A stretch of DNA of 64,000 nucleotides from Odoribacter splanchnicus DSM 20712. Its GTDB lineage: Bacteria > Bacteroidota > Bacteroidia > Bacteroidales > Marinifilaceae. The notes under the pieces are model-generated. The model worked only from the letters and a program-made list of their open reading frames with translations. It was not told where the DNA came from and ran no database searches. Position 1 is the first letter of the stretch; the number at the start of each line of letters is the position of its first letter. Shown here piece by piece: positions 16,100 through 25,633 of the stretch. The stretch is from contig NC_015160.1 of assembly GCF_000190535.1 (NCBI RefSeq), positions 434,001 to 498,000 on the forward strand. The letters are read 5' to 3'. Position numbers and translations under genes: made by a program.

Positions 16100-17068
16100 T
16101 GCCGTGCATTTTTCTGGGACTTGGATAGTAAATACGGGCCATTGATGCGTCGTGTGCCTGGGACGCTGAGCAATAATAATATGGAACGTTCCGGAGTCCG
16201 GGAGGCCTATAATCTGATTCTGGAGGATCTGGATTATGCTATTGATTACGGGCCTGTGTATAAAGATGTTTTTTCTGCTTCCAGAGGATTGGCAAAGGGG
16301 TTCAAAGTGGAAGTTTTATTACTGAGGGGAACAGATGAAGATTACGCGAAAGTGCCGGAATTGGCAAATGAAGTACTTTCTAATTATGAATTTAAGTTGG
16401 AAGAGAGCTTTGAGGATGTTTTTAAAAACGGTTATAAATCTACTGAAATCATGTTTTCCCGTTTCCTTTCTGCTAAAAAGTTGGCCGACGTGGATATGAA
16501 TGTCGCCAGTATAAAGAAGTTAATGTGTGGAAAATACAAGCCCAACGACCAGTTTTTCGATATTTTCAACTCAACCAATGACATCCGTTATGCTTTGACT
16601 TTTGATTCGGTACTGTATGAACAGTTTAATTCGACAAATAAGACGTTGATTTTAAAGAAATTATGGCGTACGGACGGAAATTGTCCGATGTTTTATATGC
16701 GTTTGGCTCAGATGAAACTGTTTCAGGCTGAGGCGTTGGAACATAATGGGGCGTCGGTTGCAGATGTGTTGGCTCCTTTGAATGATTTGCGTCGGCGTTC
16801 GGGCAATGTGCTTTTAAAAGCGGAAGATTTTTCGGACAGGGATGATTTGGTCAGAACCATATTTTATGAAATCGTCCGGGAAATGGGACTGGAAAATGGG
16901 GCTGAATGGTTTGCTGCTGTCCGGATGCGTTTATCTTCAGGTAAAAGATTGATATCGGAACTGAATCCTGTTTATTCAGATGATAAACAGTTAGCCTGGC
17001 AGATTCCGGACGATGAGGTAAGTTACAATACCCTGATGGAGCCTAATCCGGTGTTTATACGGGAGTAA
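16100..17068 (+). pseudogene. SusD/RagB-family lipoprotein, 5'-truncated
   Basis: The frame is recognisable from CRAFFWDLDSKYGPL at about 16100. It continues through REAYNLILEDLDYAIDYGP, the TPR-like helices, and the SusD C-terminal domain (MRLAQMKLFQAEALEHNGAS, LNDLRRRSGNVLLKAEDF, EIVREMGLENGAEWFAAVRM), ending at TAA. The signal peptide, lipobox and about 150-180 residues are missing, replaced by the insert. It was the partner of the truncated SusC at 5086. Without a signal peptide it cannot reach the surface. Confidence 0.88.
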
Positions 17069-17071
17069 TGA

Positions 17072-18013
17072 ATGTTTAATGATTTTAGATTGCTTGTTAT
17101 GAGATTTAAATATATATTGATTCTATTATTAGGATGTTGTTGCTGGAGGTGTAACAGTATCGATGATCGTTTTGAAGAAAAAGATAATCTGCGTCTGATT
17201 ATGCTGGAAGCCATAGAAGAACCTTATGCAAATCCCAAGGATGTGTATGTATATAAATTGATGGCGCAGAGTATGAGTGGACTTGAACGGGTTGTTATTT
17301 CGAATGTTAGTCATGAACTGGATTCTGCTCCGGCTTTACCGACAATTGTATTAGTGGACTCTGTTACAGTGGATTCAAATGGATATTTAAGCCGTCCGGT
17401 GAAAACTGCAATTATAGAATATCCCATCGTTGTTCCTCCTCTGCCCGGAGAATCAATCAGCCTGGATTTTACGGTGACTGCTGTCAATGGGAAATTCCAG
17501 ACTATAACCTCTTCGATGCTGGTTGCTAATTATAAAGAAAGTAAGAAAGGGCTCTTTTTTGCCAATACCTATACTTCCAAGAATTATGCTTTTTACTCTT
17601 CGGAAAAAGATGCTCTTTATGGTGTAAATCCCAACTTAGCTACTTATTATAAGAGGAATATTCCTTATATTGATTTTTATTCTATTTCTGACGGCGCCAG
17701 GGAATATTTTATCTATTCACCCACAGATCCGGAGGTCGTTGAAAGACTGAAAGGGCAGGGAATTACGGATTATGTACTGACGGAGATGCGGAGAACCCGT
17801 ATGGTAAAACTGGAGGATATAAATTTTACAAAGGTGAAAGATAAAGAGATTCTAGCCATAGATTTTACAAATACAGTAACGAAAATTCAGGTAAAAAAAG
17901 GTGATAATATAGGTTTTATAACGGAAGACGGCCGGAAAGGTATTATGAATATTGCTGGAGCCTCCGGCAGATACATCGATTTTAAATGTAAGACCCAGAC
18001 CATTCCCCAATAA
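17072..18013 (+). CDS. SusD-linked lipoprotein of unknown family
   Basis: The 313-residue protein has an N-terminal hydrophobic stretch followed by Cys residues (KYILILLLGCCCWRCNS), fitting a lipoprotein signal. The start at 17072 has GGGAG just upstream; a second ATG at 17099 (MRFKYILILL) gives a more usual signal peptide. The rest looks like beta-rich repeats of the kind found in accessory surface proteins of SusC/SusD operons. I cannot name the domain. It follows the susD remnant by 3 bp and now probably depends on a promoter from the insert. Confidence 0.75.
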   Translation: MFNDFRLLVMRFKYILILLLGCCCWRCNSIDDRFEEKDNLRLIMLEAIEEPYANPKDVYVYKLMAQSMSGLERVVISNVSHELDSAPALPTIVLVDSVTVDSNGYLSRPVKTAIIEYPIVVPPLPGESISLDFTVTAVNGKFQTITSSMLVANYKESKKGLFFANTYTSKNYAFYSSEKDALYGVNPNLATYYKRNIPYIDFYSISDGAREYFIYSPTDPEVVERLKGQGITDYVLTEMRRTRMVKLEDINFTKVKDKEILAIDFTNTVTKIQVKKGDNIGFITEDGRKGIMNIAGASGRYIDFKCKTQTIPQ

Positions 18014-18067
18014 TCAGGGGAGGTTTTTGGGCATCCTACTATTGCCGGTATTTGGGCCGGAAAATGT

Positions 18068-18096
18068 AACCGGGCAGAAAAGCTGCCCGGTTATTA
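18068..18096 (+). terminator. Terminator of the first Sus operon
   Basis: AACCGGGCAG (18068-18077) and CTGCCCGGTT (18083-18092) form a perfect 10-bp G/C-rich stem with a 5-nt AAAAG loop, followed by ATTATATT. It closes the operon on the right. Confidence 0.8.
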
Positions 18097-18241
18097 TATT
18101 AGGTAGTTATATACATATTTGCACTCATAAGCGTACTTTTTAAATAGTAACGGCGGTTTTAACGGTTATAAAGGTTTTAAAAGTCAAGTCTGACTGTTGT
18201 AACTAAAAACGATACAGAAATACTGTTTCAGGTCTTTAGAA

Positions 18242-18928
18242 TCAATTGTGTGTCGGTGTTTCCGCTTCTTTCCGCTTTTTTTGGAAGTTGTCCACTACGA
18301 ATGCAGTAAAAATCGGAAAAAATACCATGCCAGAGGCGGCTAAGATAACAGCCAGCGATTGGCCTAATTTTGTGACGCCGAAGATGTTGGAACCGACGGT
18401 AGTGACGTTCATCAATGACCAGTTGAAGGCATCCCAGTAGTCTTTGACCATGGGGTTTGGGCCATGCTCGACGAAGTAGAACATGATGCTGCAAAAATAA
18501 ATGATAACAAAGACGATGGACAGATAGGTGACGAACAGATTGGTTACTTTACTGCGGGTCATCCAGCTGACGATGATCGATATACCGTAGATACCCCGGG
18601 CGATAGGAATTAAACGCAGTAAAACCCAGGTGGCATGGGAAAGATGGGCGGAAGAAATATATACGATATTCAGATAGGGGATAGAAATCAATAATAAAAA
18701 GATATGATGACCCAGAAAATGCCATCCTTCCTGACTAAAATACCAGCGGACAAAGAAATCTGCCAGGAAAATCGTACAGACCATTAAATGGGTATTCAGA
18801 ATAAAGCGTTCGGATAAAATCGTTGTTGCAGATAATAATTCGATAGAAATAATTACCAGAACCAGTATGCTACTGAGCAATACCATAATGTTCAGGAATT
18901 TTACGATAGGTTTATCGTTCTGTACCAT
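18242..18928 (-). CDS. Voltage-gated-type ion (potassium) channel protein
   Basis: The 228-residue protein has six predicted membrane helices. Helices S1-S4 end in an arginine-bearing segment (LLRLIPIARGIYGISII), and a pore loop DAFNWSLMNVTTVGSN follows with its filter at about 176-181. The filter reads TTVGSN rather than the usual TVGYG, so ion selectivity is uncertain. Relatives are found beside glutamate decarboxylase system genes in Bacteroides and may balance charge during acid stress; that is inference. It is last in the gadC-glsA set, 140 bp behind glsA. Confidence 0.85.
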   Translation of the reverse strand: MVQNDKPIVKFLNIMVLLSSILVLVIISIELLSATTILSERFILNTHLMVCTIFLADFFVRWYFSQEGWHFLGHHIFLLLISIPYLNIVYISSAHLSHATWVLLRLIPIARGIYGISIIVSWMTRSKVTNLFVTYLSIVFVIIYFCSIMFYFVEHGPNPMVKDYWDAFNWSLMNVTTVGSNIFGVTKLGQSLAVILAASGMVFFPIFTAFVVDNFQKKRKEAETPTHN

Positions 18929-18970
18929 GGTCTATGGGTTTATAAAATTTGTAAAGTTCATAAAGTTTGT

Positions 18971-19063
18971 AAAGTCGGTGTCCCCTGCGGGTACTTAATT
19001 TACGGGACTTTCGGTGGGACGCATCGGGGACGTAAACGAAGCGCTCGCAGGGGAAACGACTTT
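18971..19063. repeat. Long imperfect palindrome between glsA and the channel gene
   Basis: AAAGTCG...TCCCCTGCG (18971-18989) pairs with CGCAGGGGA...CGACTTT (19046-19063), enclosing about 56 bp. It lies between two genes of one operon. It could be an mRNA processing or attenuation structure, or a small palindromic repeat element. Confidence 0.5.
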
Positions 19064-19068
19064 ATGAG

Positions 19069-20034
19069 TTATTTTATAATTTCTACAGTGTCGCCACTGA
19101 AGACATTGACTCCGAGTTCCCGGGCGATGTATTTGATGGCAGCTTGTGCTTTCACCGAGTTTCCGGCATCGTCTAATGGAGGTGCAAAGGCTGCAATACC
19201 GAATACGCCGGGCAGACAACCCATCACGCCGCCACCGACTCCGGTTTTGGCAGGGATACCGCTGGTGTAGATCCAGTCGCCGGTGTGTTCGTAGAAACCG
19301 ACAGCAGTGATCAGGGAAATGATATGGGGCATCAGGGATTCATCGAATACCTGTTTACCGGTTACCGGATTTTTACCTTTGTTAGCTATCGTACAACCTG
19401 CTATCGCTAACTGTTTGGTCGTTACTCCCATAGAGCAATGTCGGGTATAGAGATCCAGCGACATGTCCGGATCGTCGTAAATCCGGTTGTAATTTTTCAA
19501 TAACCAGGCGATAGAACGATTGTTGAAATTTGTGGCGGATTCCGATTTGTAAAGTTCGTCTTGTAATATTAATTCGCTACCGCATAGATCGGCCATATTG
19601 TCGGCAATAGCAGCCCATTTCGAATTGGGATCACCGATGGGCTTAACCATACTATCGGCACTGATAGCGCCGGCATTGACCAAGGGGGTACTCGGATGAT
19701 CCTTTTCCAGTAAGATTGCCATGATGGAGTTGAAAGGAAGCCCGGTTGCATCGGCGCCTATCTTTTTCAATACGGCTTCGGCTCCATATTGTTTGAGTAT
19801 CAATACAGCTGTATGGACTTTAGAAATAGATTCGATACCGAAAACATAGGTTGTATCTCCGGCTTCGATGACTTCTCCCGTGGGTAGACAGACAGCGATA
19901 CCGAAAAGGTTAGGATCGATTTTAGCCAGGAAAGGGATATAGTCGGCATTCTTTCCGCCTTTCAGATTTTTTACTTTCTCATGAGCTTGTTTGACAATGG
20001 CTTCGAGGTCGGTTATTTTTATGGTCTTTTTCAT
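19069..20034 (-). CDS. glsA: Glutaminase A
   Basis: The 321-residue enzyme hydrolyses glutamine to glutamate and ammonia. It has the serine-beta-lactamase-like SxxK motif at Ser69-Lys72 (VFGIESISKVHTAVL), NAGAISADSMVK, SESATNFNNRSIAWLLKN, and the C-terminal AKTGVGGGVMGCLPGVFGIA. Length and motifs are normal. It follows gadC by 63 bp on the same strand. Here it probably supplies ammonia and glutamate for acid resistance rather than general nitrogen metabolism. Confidence 0.96.
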   Translation of the reverse strand: MKKTIKITDLEAIVKQAHEKVKNLKGGKNADYIPFLAKIDPNLFGIAVCLPTGEVIEAGDTTYVFGIESISKVHTAVLILKQYGAEAVLKKIGADATGLPFNSIMAILLEKDHPSTPLVNAGAISADSMVKPIGDPNSKWAAIADNMADLCGSELILQDELYKSESATNFNNRSIAWLLKNYNRIYDDPDMSLDLYTRHCSMGVTTKQLAIAGCTIANKGKNPVTGKQVFDESLMPHIISLITAVGFYEHTGDWIYTSGIPAKTGVGGGVMGCLPGVFGIAAFAPPLDDAGNSVKAQAAIKYIARELGVNVFSGDTVEIIK

Positions 20035-20097
20035 GATTCAAAATTTAATTTTTTCTGTTCCGGATTTATTGAAAATAAGCCGGAACAGAAAAAGGGA

Positions 20098-21714
20098 TTA
20101 TTTTTGTGAAGTCGGGTTCTCTTTTGCTCCCAGCGTTGGGGGAATTGTTGTTTGCCCGGTCGATGTATTAGTCTGAGGAGTGCCGGCCGGGGTTGTTACC
20201 GGAGTGGGGGTTACTGTGGCTGGGTTTGTTGTAGTAGCAGTAACCGGAGCAACTTCCCAATGAAAAGGTTGGATTTCCGTATTCGGATCTTTCCAGGACG
20301 GCTTACGCAAAGAATAAATAATCAGTGGTATGGCTACAAAGATAATGCACCCCAGGATCAGTACGGTAAACCATACGGTATTACTTCCGGTTGCAATCTG
20401 AGAAGGTGGGATAAAGCTTAATACGAATGCCAGCAGGGCACCCAGGAAACCGATGCCTGCCACTATCCAGATCAGGCCGTTTCCTTTCCGTCCGATAGCG
20501 AAAGGACGATCGGCTTTGGACATTTTATACCGTAAAGTGATGGCTGCTGTAAACATCAGCATGTACATAATCAGGTATAGCAATACGGTCAACTGTGAAA
20601 GCATCTGATAGAAAGATTGGACAGAAGGCATGACAACAAATAATAAGGCCAATAAAGTAACGATGCACCCCTGAATGATCAGGATGTTTTTCTGTACTCC
20701 GATTTTATTCGTTTTTTGGAAAAAAGGAGGCAGATAACCGGCTTTACCGACGGCAAAAATACCTTTTGACGGACCGGCAACCCAGGTTAGAACTCCGGCT
20801 AATACACCGAACATCAAGGCGATGGCGATGATTGGCGAAGCCCAATGAATATGAAGATAAGCCAAATAATTGTCAAAACCGACCAATAAACTTTGGGTTA
20901 AGTTGATTTCTTTAGCCGGAATAATCAATCCCAGGGCAAAAGTACCTAGAATAAAAATGACTACGATAATGATGGCACCGATAAAGATGGCTTTAGGATA
21001 GTTCTTACTGGCGGGTTCTTTTACATCCATAACGTGAATACCGGACATTTCCATACCGGCATAAAACAGGAATATACTGGAAGCTAATACCAGGTTATTG
21101 AAATTAGACAGGTCCGGGAAGAATCCCTGACTCATATCCATGTTGTTATGCCCTCCGGTTGCTAAATAGATAATACCGAAAAGAATCAGTAAACCGGCCG
21201 GAATAATAGTTCCTACCGTTGCGCCGATTTTTGAGATTTTACTTACCCAGCCCAATCCTTTCAGTGAAATAAAAGTGGCTAACCAGTAGATGACCAATAC
21301 AGTGACCAAGGTAAAGACTTTGTTGGAAGCCAGTGCTGCATCATGTACATTATTCATGCCAATATAGGCAATGGATACAGCACCGAAGGTCAATACGGTC
21401 GGATACCAGATGGTACTTTCGATCCATTGCAGGAAAATAGCCAGGAAGCCGTATCTTTTTCCGTAAGCTTCACCGACCCAACGAAATACCCCACCTTCTT
21501 TGTTGGAGAACATGGCCGCTAGTTCGGCCGCTACCAACGAAGTCGGGATTAAAAATACGATTGCAGCGAACAGATAATAGAAAGCCGAACTCAGGCCATA
21601 TTCGGCTTCTGCCGGCAGACCACGAAGACTCACTACTGCTGCAACGTTCATGATAGCCAGGGTCATTACGCCGATTTTTGCCGCCGTTCCTGTTTTTTTG
21701 GAATTTGTTGCCAT
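20098..21714 (-). CDS. gadC: Glutamate:gamma-aminobutyrate antiporter
   Basis: The 538-residue inner-membrane protein has twelve membrane segments of the amino acid-polyamine transporter family. It opens with KIGVMTLAIMNVAAVVSLRG and has FSNKEGGVFRWVGEAYGKRY and FYAGMEMSGIHVMDVKEPAS, typical of GadC. The C-terminus carries a Thr/Pro-rich tail of about 45 residues (from VAPVTATTTNPATV) where GadC has its pH-sensing plug. It exchanges external glutamate for internal GABA. No glutamate decarboxylase gene is in the window. It is first in the operon with glsA and the channel gene. Confidence 0.92.
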   Translation of the reverse strand: MATNSKKTGTAAKIGVMTLAIMNVAAVVSLRGLPAEAEYGLSSAFYYLFAAIVFLIPTSLVAAELAAMFSNKEGGVFRWVGEAYGKRYGFLAIFLQWIESTIWYPTVLTFGAVSIAYIGMNNVHDAALASNKVFTLVTVLVIYWLATFISLKGLGWVSKISKIGATVGTIIPAGLLILFGIIYLATGGHNNMDMSQGFFPDLSNFNNLVLASSIFLFYAGMEMSGIHVMDVKEPASKNYPKAIFIGAIIIVVIFILGTFALGLIIPAKEINLTQSLLVGFDNYLAYLHIHWASPIIAIALMFGVLAGVLTWVAGPSKGIFAVGKAGYLPPFFQKTNKIGVQKNILIIQGCIVTLLALLFVVMPSVQSFYQMLSQLTVLLYLIMYMLMFTAAITLRYKMSKADRPFAIGRKGNGLIWIVAGIGFLGALLAFVLSFIPPSQIATGSNTVWFTVLILGCIIFVAIPLIIYSLRKPSWKDPNTEIQPFHWEVAPVTATTTNPATVTPTPVTTPAGTPQTNTSTGQTTIPPTLGAKENPTSQK

Positions 21715-21927
21715 AGTTTGAATAAATTTAATTAATAAATATAAGCTTGAAATTAAGTGTTTTATATTTTTTGAATTTGTTATCGCTTTTGCTGTCCTAG
21801 GTACGAGTTTGATAAAATGAATGTTTAAATCCTTACATTATTTAACTTTGACGGAGGAAATCCTTTTTCCTTGAAGTGGGATAAGAAGAAAACAAATTAA
21901 ACCGATATTTAATTGTATAATTTTGGA

Positions 21928-21935
21928 TACTTTTG
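21928..21935 (+). promoter_or_regulatory. -7 box upstream of menF
   Basis: TACTTTTG matches TAnnTTTG and lies 27 bp before the menF start codon. No clear -33 TTTG is seen at the usual distance. The 21715-21962 interval also carries the divergent gadC promoter, which I cannot locate. Confidence 0.45.
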
Positions 21936-21962
21936 CAGGATATCTACTAAACAGTGATAAAA

Positions 21963-23054
21963 ATGACAGTTGCAGAAGCACAAACGCTTTGTTTGAAGCA
22001 GGGAACCCCTTTTTATTCCTATCGTTTACCGGGAGAACGAGAATCTGTTTTCGGCGCTCAGCTGGACGGTGAAGTTGCCCCTTTCCGTCAGGTTGGAGAA
22101 CAGGGAAAGGGATTTATTCTGGTTCCTTTTGCCGAATCTGAAGAAGTACCTGCCTGGTTTATCCGGGGAGATATAACCTTTAGGGAGGTAACGACGGATA
22201 TTGAAATCCGGACCGGCTTAAGCGGGACTATGGGGCTAACCGATATTAAACCCGGGCAGGAACCGGATATTTCCTGGGAAGAATATGAAAGTCAGGTGGC
22301 GGCGATGGTAGCGGCCTTAAAACAAGGTCAGGTACGCAAGATGGTTTTGTCCAGAACAATTACTTTACAGGAACGGGCTTATGAAAAAGCGGCTGTCTGG
22401 TATACTGCTTTGGCTGATCGTTATCCGGAAGCTTTTGTGTTTTTGGTTTTTGTTCCTGGTAAAACCTGTTGGTTGGGAGCGACACCGGAGATTTTCTTGA
22501 GGCAGTCGGCGGCTGGAACCGAGACTATGGCTCTGGCGGGTACCCGAAGGGTAGGAACATCAGGAGCTTGGGGGCAGAAGGAGATCGAGGAACAGGCTAT
22601 CGTAACGGAATATATGGCAGAGCTGTTAGAGACGGTATGTGGAGAAAAATGGCGACAGGAGGGCCCCTTTTCAAAACAAGCCGGACAGGTTGAACATTTG
22701 TGTACCGTTTTTCGGCATGTGGGAAAACTGACTCCCGGGCTGACCGACCGGGTACGTCGTGCTTTGCATCCGACTCCTGCGGTGGGAGGGGTACCTGCTG
22801 GATCGGCTCTTCCGATGATCAGGCGGATAGAAGGACGTAACCGGCGGTATTATGCCGGGTATGTGGGGCCGGTATCGGGTGACGGATGTTGGGATTGGTT
22901 TGTGAATTTACGTAGTATGGAGTTGTGGCCCGATAGAATCAGATTACATATCGGAGGGGGGATTACGGCCTTGTCCGATCCCCGGAAAGAATGGGAAGAA
23001 ACTGAATTGAAATCGAGGACCTTGTTGGATATCGTACAGTATAGCGATAAATAA
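21963..23054 (+). CDS. menF: Isochorismate synthase
   Basis: The 363-residue enzyme converts chorismate to isochorismate, the first committed step of menaquinone synthesis. It has the chorismate-binding fold with VRKMVLSRTI, LGATPEIFLRQ, ALAGTRRVG, KEIEEQAIVTEYMAELLE and HPTPAVGGVPAGSALPMI. A GTG 9 bp upstream is an alternative start, but ATG 21963 is preferred. It heads menF-menD-menB-menC-menE. Confidence 0.94.
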   Translation: MTVAEAQTLCLKQGTPFYSYRLPGERESVFGAQLDGEVAPFRQVGEQGKGFILVPFAESEEVPAWFIRGDITFREVTTDIEIRTGLSGTMGLTDIKPGQEPDISWEEYESQVAAMVAALKQGQVRKMVLSRTITLQERAYEKAAVWYTALADRYPEAFVFLVFVPGKTCWLGATPEIFLRQSAAGTETMALAGTRRVGTSGAWGQKEIEEQAIVTEYMAELLETVCGEKWRQEGPFSKQAGQVEHLCTVFRHVGKLTPGLTDRVRRALHPTPAVGGVPAGSALPMIRRIEGRNRRYYAGYVGPVSGDGCWDWFVNLRSMELWPDRIRLHIGGGITALSDPRKEWEETELKSRTLLDIVQYSDK

Positions 23055-23070
23055 ATTTTGTCGTCGGAAT

Positions 23071-24765
23071 ATGGAATACTTAACTACAGATAAAGAAGGA
23101 ATAAAGATATTGATAGAGGTTCTGAAAGAAAAAGGAATCCGTCAGGTGGTATTATCGCCGGGCTCCAGAAATGCTCCTTTGTTGGTTGCATTTGCCCGTG
23201 AGAAACAAATCAGGCACTTTGTCGTGCTCGACGAACGGAGTGCCGCTTTTATGGCTCTGGGTATGGCGCAACAATCGGGTGTTCCGGTGGCTTTGGTATG
23301 CACGTCGGGGACTGCTCCTTTGAATTATGCACCGGCGATAGCGGAAGCATATTACCAACGTTTACCCTTGATCGTGATCACGGCCGACCGTCCGGTGGAA
23401 TGGATCGATCAGGACGATAGCCAGACAATCCGGCAGCAAGCGGTTTTCCGGAATATTGTAAAGGCTTCTTATCAGTTACCGGCCGAACTGTTCCATGCAG
23501 ACGAACACTGGTATGCCAATCGTCTGGTCAACGATGCTTTGAATACCGCTTTGAAAGGCCGGCAGGGACCTGTACATCTGAATATACCCTTGCGGGAATC
23601 GCTCTATGGGCTGAGGGATTACCCGGAGCGGGAAGTAAGGACGATCGAATGTATCGATCCGGCCCCGAGTCTGTCGGCCGGGGTGATGCAACGTCTGGTG
23701 GATATCTTCGATCATTGTCCGAAGGTGATGATTCTGGCCGGATTTCATCGGCCTGATTTCCGGTTGAGAGAAGCGCTTCATCGGTTGGCGGGTTATCCGA
23801 ATGTAGTGGTATTGACAGAAACGCTGGCCAATGTGACTTCTGAGCGGCATATCGGAACGATCGACCGGGTATTGGCAACGGTAAAAGAGGCAGAGCGGGA
23901 GGAATATCGTCCGGAGTTGTTGATTACTTTCGGGGGACCGTTGATTTCCAGGCATGTGAAAGCTTATCTGCGGAAATTCCGGCCTCGTTGGCATTGGAGT
24001 ATCGATCGTACCGAGCATCCGGCCGATACCATGCAGGTACTGACGACTCAGATCCAATTGGAAGCAGAATGTTTTTTTCCGCAATTGGTAGCGGTGGCCA
24101 AAGGTAGGGCATCTGATTATGCTTTGCGTTGGAAAGAAAAGAAAGAATCGGCGGCAGTACGTCATGAGGAATTTGCCGGTCGGGTAGAGTGGTCGGATTG
24201 GAAGGCTTTTTCGCTTATTTTGCCGGCATTGCCGGAAGGATCTGCCTTGCAGCTGGCTAACAGTACTCCTGTGCGTTACGGACAACTGTTCGACTATTTT
24301 CAGGTGAAGCGGGTAGACGGAAACCGGGGGACAAGTGGGATAGACGGCTCGACTTCGACAGCAGTGGGGGCTGCCTTGATGAGGGAAGGAATAACAACGC
24401 TGATCACCGGGGATATGAGTTTTCTGTACGATTCCAACGCATTGTGGAATAAATATATATCCTCTCGTTTGAAGATTATTGTGATGAAAAATGGCGGGGG
24501 TGGTATTTTCAGATTCATATCCGGTCCTTCGGAACTGGAAGAGTTGGAAGAATGTTTCGAAACCGGGACGGAGGTAGATGTCTGCGGATTTGCACAACTT
24601 CATCATTTCCGTTATTTCAAAGCAAGCGATGAGGTTGAACTGGCCGGTGTTTTACCTGAGTTCTTCAATGAAACCGAATGGCCCGTGATCCTGGAGGTCG
24701 AAACCCCACGTTTGAAGAATGCAGAGGTGTTGAAAAGTTACTTCCGGAGTTTACAAGGAGAATGA
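23071..24765 (+). CDS. menD: SEPHCHC synthase (2-succinyl-5-enolpyruvyl-6-hydroxy-3-cyclohexene-1-carboxylate synthase)
   Basis: The 564-residue thiamine-diphosphate enzyme joins 2-oxoglutarate and isochorismate. It shows LSPGSRNAPLLVAFA, the conserved Glu in LDERSAAFMALGMAQQSG, CTSGTAPLNYAPAIAEAYYQ, and the cofactor motif GDMSFLYDSNALWN. Length is normal. It follows menF by 16 bp. Confidence 0.97.
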   Translation: MEYLTTDKEGIKILIEVLKEKGIRQVVLSPGSRNAPLLVAFAREKQIRHFVVLDERSAAFMALGMAQQSGVPVALVCTSGTAPLNYAPAIAEAYYQRLPLIVITADRPVEWIDQDDSQTIRQQAVFRNIVKASYQLPAELFHADEHWYANRLVNDALNTALKGRQGPVHLNIPLRESLYGLRDYPEREVRTIECIDPAPSLSAGVMQRLVDIFDHCPKVMILAGFHRPDFRLREALHRLAGYPNVVVLTETLANVTSERHIGTIDRVLATVKEAEREEYRPELLITFGGPLISRHVKAYLRKFRPRWHWSIDRTEHPADTMQVLTTQIQLEAECFFPQLVAVAKGRASDYALRWKEKKESAAVRHEEFAGRVEWSDWKAFSLILPALPEGSALQLANSTPVRYGQLFDYFQVKRVDGNRGTSGIDGSTSTAVGAALMREGITTLITGDMSFLYDSNALWNKYISSRLKIIVMKNGGGGIFRFISGPSELEELEECFETGTEVDVCGFAQLHHFRYFKASDEVELAGVLPEFFNETEWPVILEVETPRLKNAEVLKSYFRSLQGE

Positions 24766-24788
24766 TAATATATTAAATAAAACAGTTT

Positions 24789-25604
24789 ATGAGAAAGTGG
24801 CAAACCATAAAAGAATACGAAGATATCAAATTCGATTTCTTCGAAGGAATTGCAAAGATTACGATCAACCGTCCCCGGGTGTATAATGCTTTTCGTCCTC
24901 AAACGAATAAAGAGATGCTGGATGCGATGACGATTTGCCGGGAACGCAACGATATCGGGGTTGTCGTGTTGACAGGTGCCGGAGATAAAGCTTTTTGTTC
25001 CGGGGGAGATCAGCATGTGAAGGGTGTAGGAGGATATATAGATGAGAACGGGGTGCCCCGTCTGAATGTACTCGATTTGCACAAGGCAATCCGTTCACTT
25101 CCCAAACCTGTGATCGCTATGGTCAACGGTTATGCTATCGGAGGCGGGCATGTGTTGCATGTAATCTGTGATCTGACTATCGCTTCCGAGAATGCCCGTT
25201 TCGGACAAACCGGACCGAAAGTAGGGAGTTTCGACGGAGGATTTGGTTCTTCGTATCTGGCTCGTTGTGTCGGACAGAAAAAAGCACGTGAAATCTGGTT
25301 TCTTTGTCGGCAATATACAGCCAAAGAAGCCGAAGAAATGGGAATGGTCAATAAAGTGGTTCCCTTCGAACAATTGGAAGACGAGACGGTGGATTGGTGT
25401 AAAACCATTATGAAACGTAGTCCTATGGCTATCCGAATGATAAAACGGGCTTTGAATGCCGAATTGGATGGGCAACACGGACTGATGGAATTTGCCGGAG
25501 ACGCGACTTTGATGTATTATTTGATGGCTGAAGCCCAGGAAGGGAAGAATGCCTTTTTAGAGAAACGGGATCCGGATTTCGATCAATTTCCCAAATTTCC
25601 TTGA
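24789..25604 (+). CDS. menB: 1,4-dihydroxy-2-naphthoyl-CoA synthase
   Basis: The 271-residue crotonase-fold enzyme closes the second ring of the naphthoquinone head group. Motifs include [20 protein letters not shown], the oxyanion-hole segment [12 protein letters not shown], and [20 protein letters not shown]. It ends with [16 protein letters not shown], typical of MenB. It lies 23 bp after menD. Confidence 0.97.
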   Translation: MRKWQTIKEYEDIKFDFFEGIAKITINRPRVYNAFRPQTNKEMLDAMTICRERNDIGVVVLTGAGDKAFCSGGDQHVKGVGGYIDENGVPRLNVLDLHKAIRSLPKPVIAMVNGYAIGGGHVLHVICDLTIASENARFGQTGPKVGSFDGGFGSSYLARCVGQKKAREIWFLCRQYTAKEAEEMGMVNKVVPFEQLEDETVDWCKTIMKRSPMAIRMIKRALNAELDGQHGLMEFAGDATLMYYLMAEAQEGKNAFLEKRDPDFDQFPKFP

Positions 25605-25633
25605 ATTCTTTATTCGATCAGGTTATCGGTATC

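Noticed and set aside
7600..16110. Target-site duplication around the insert
   Set aside because: Only short A/T-rich words such as AATTAT are shared at both ends, which is expected by chance.
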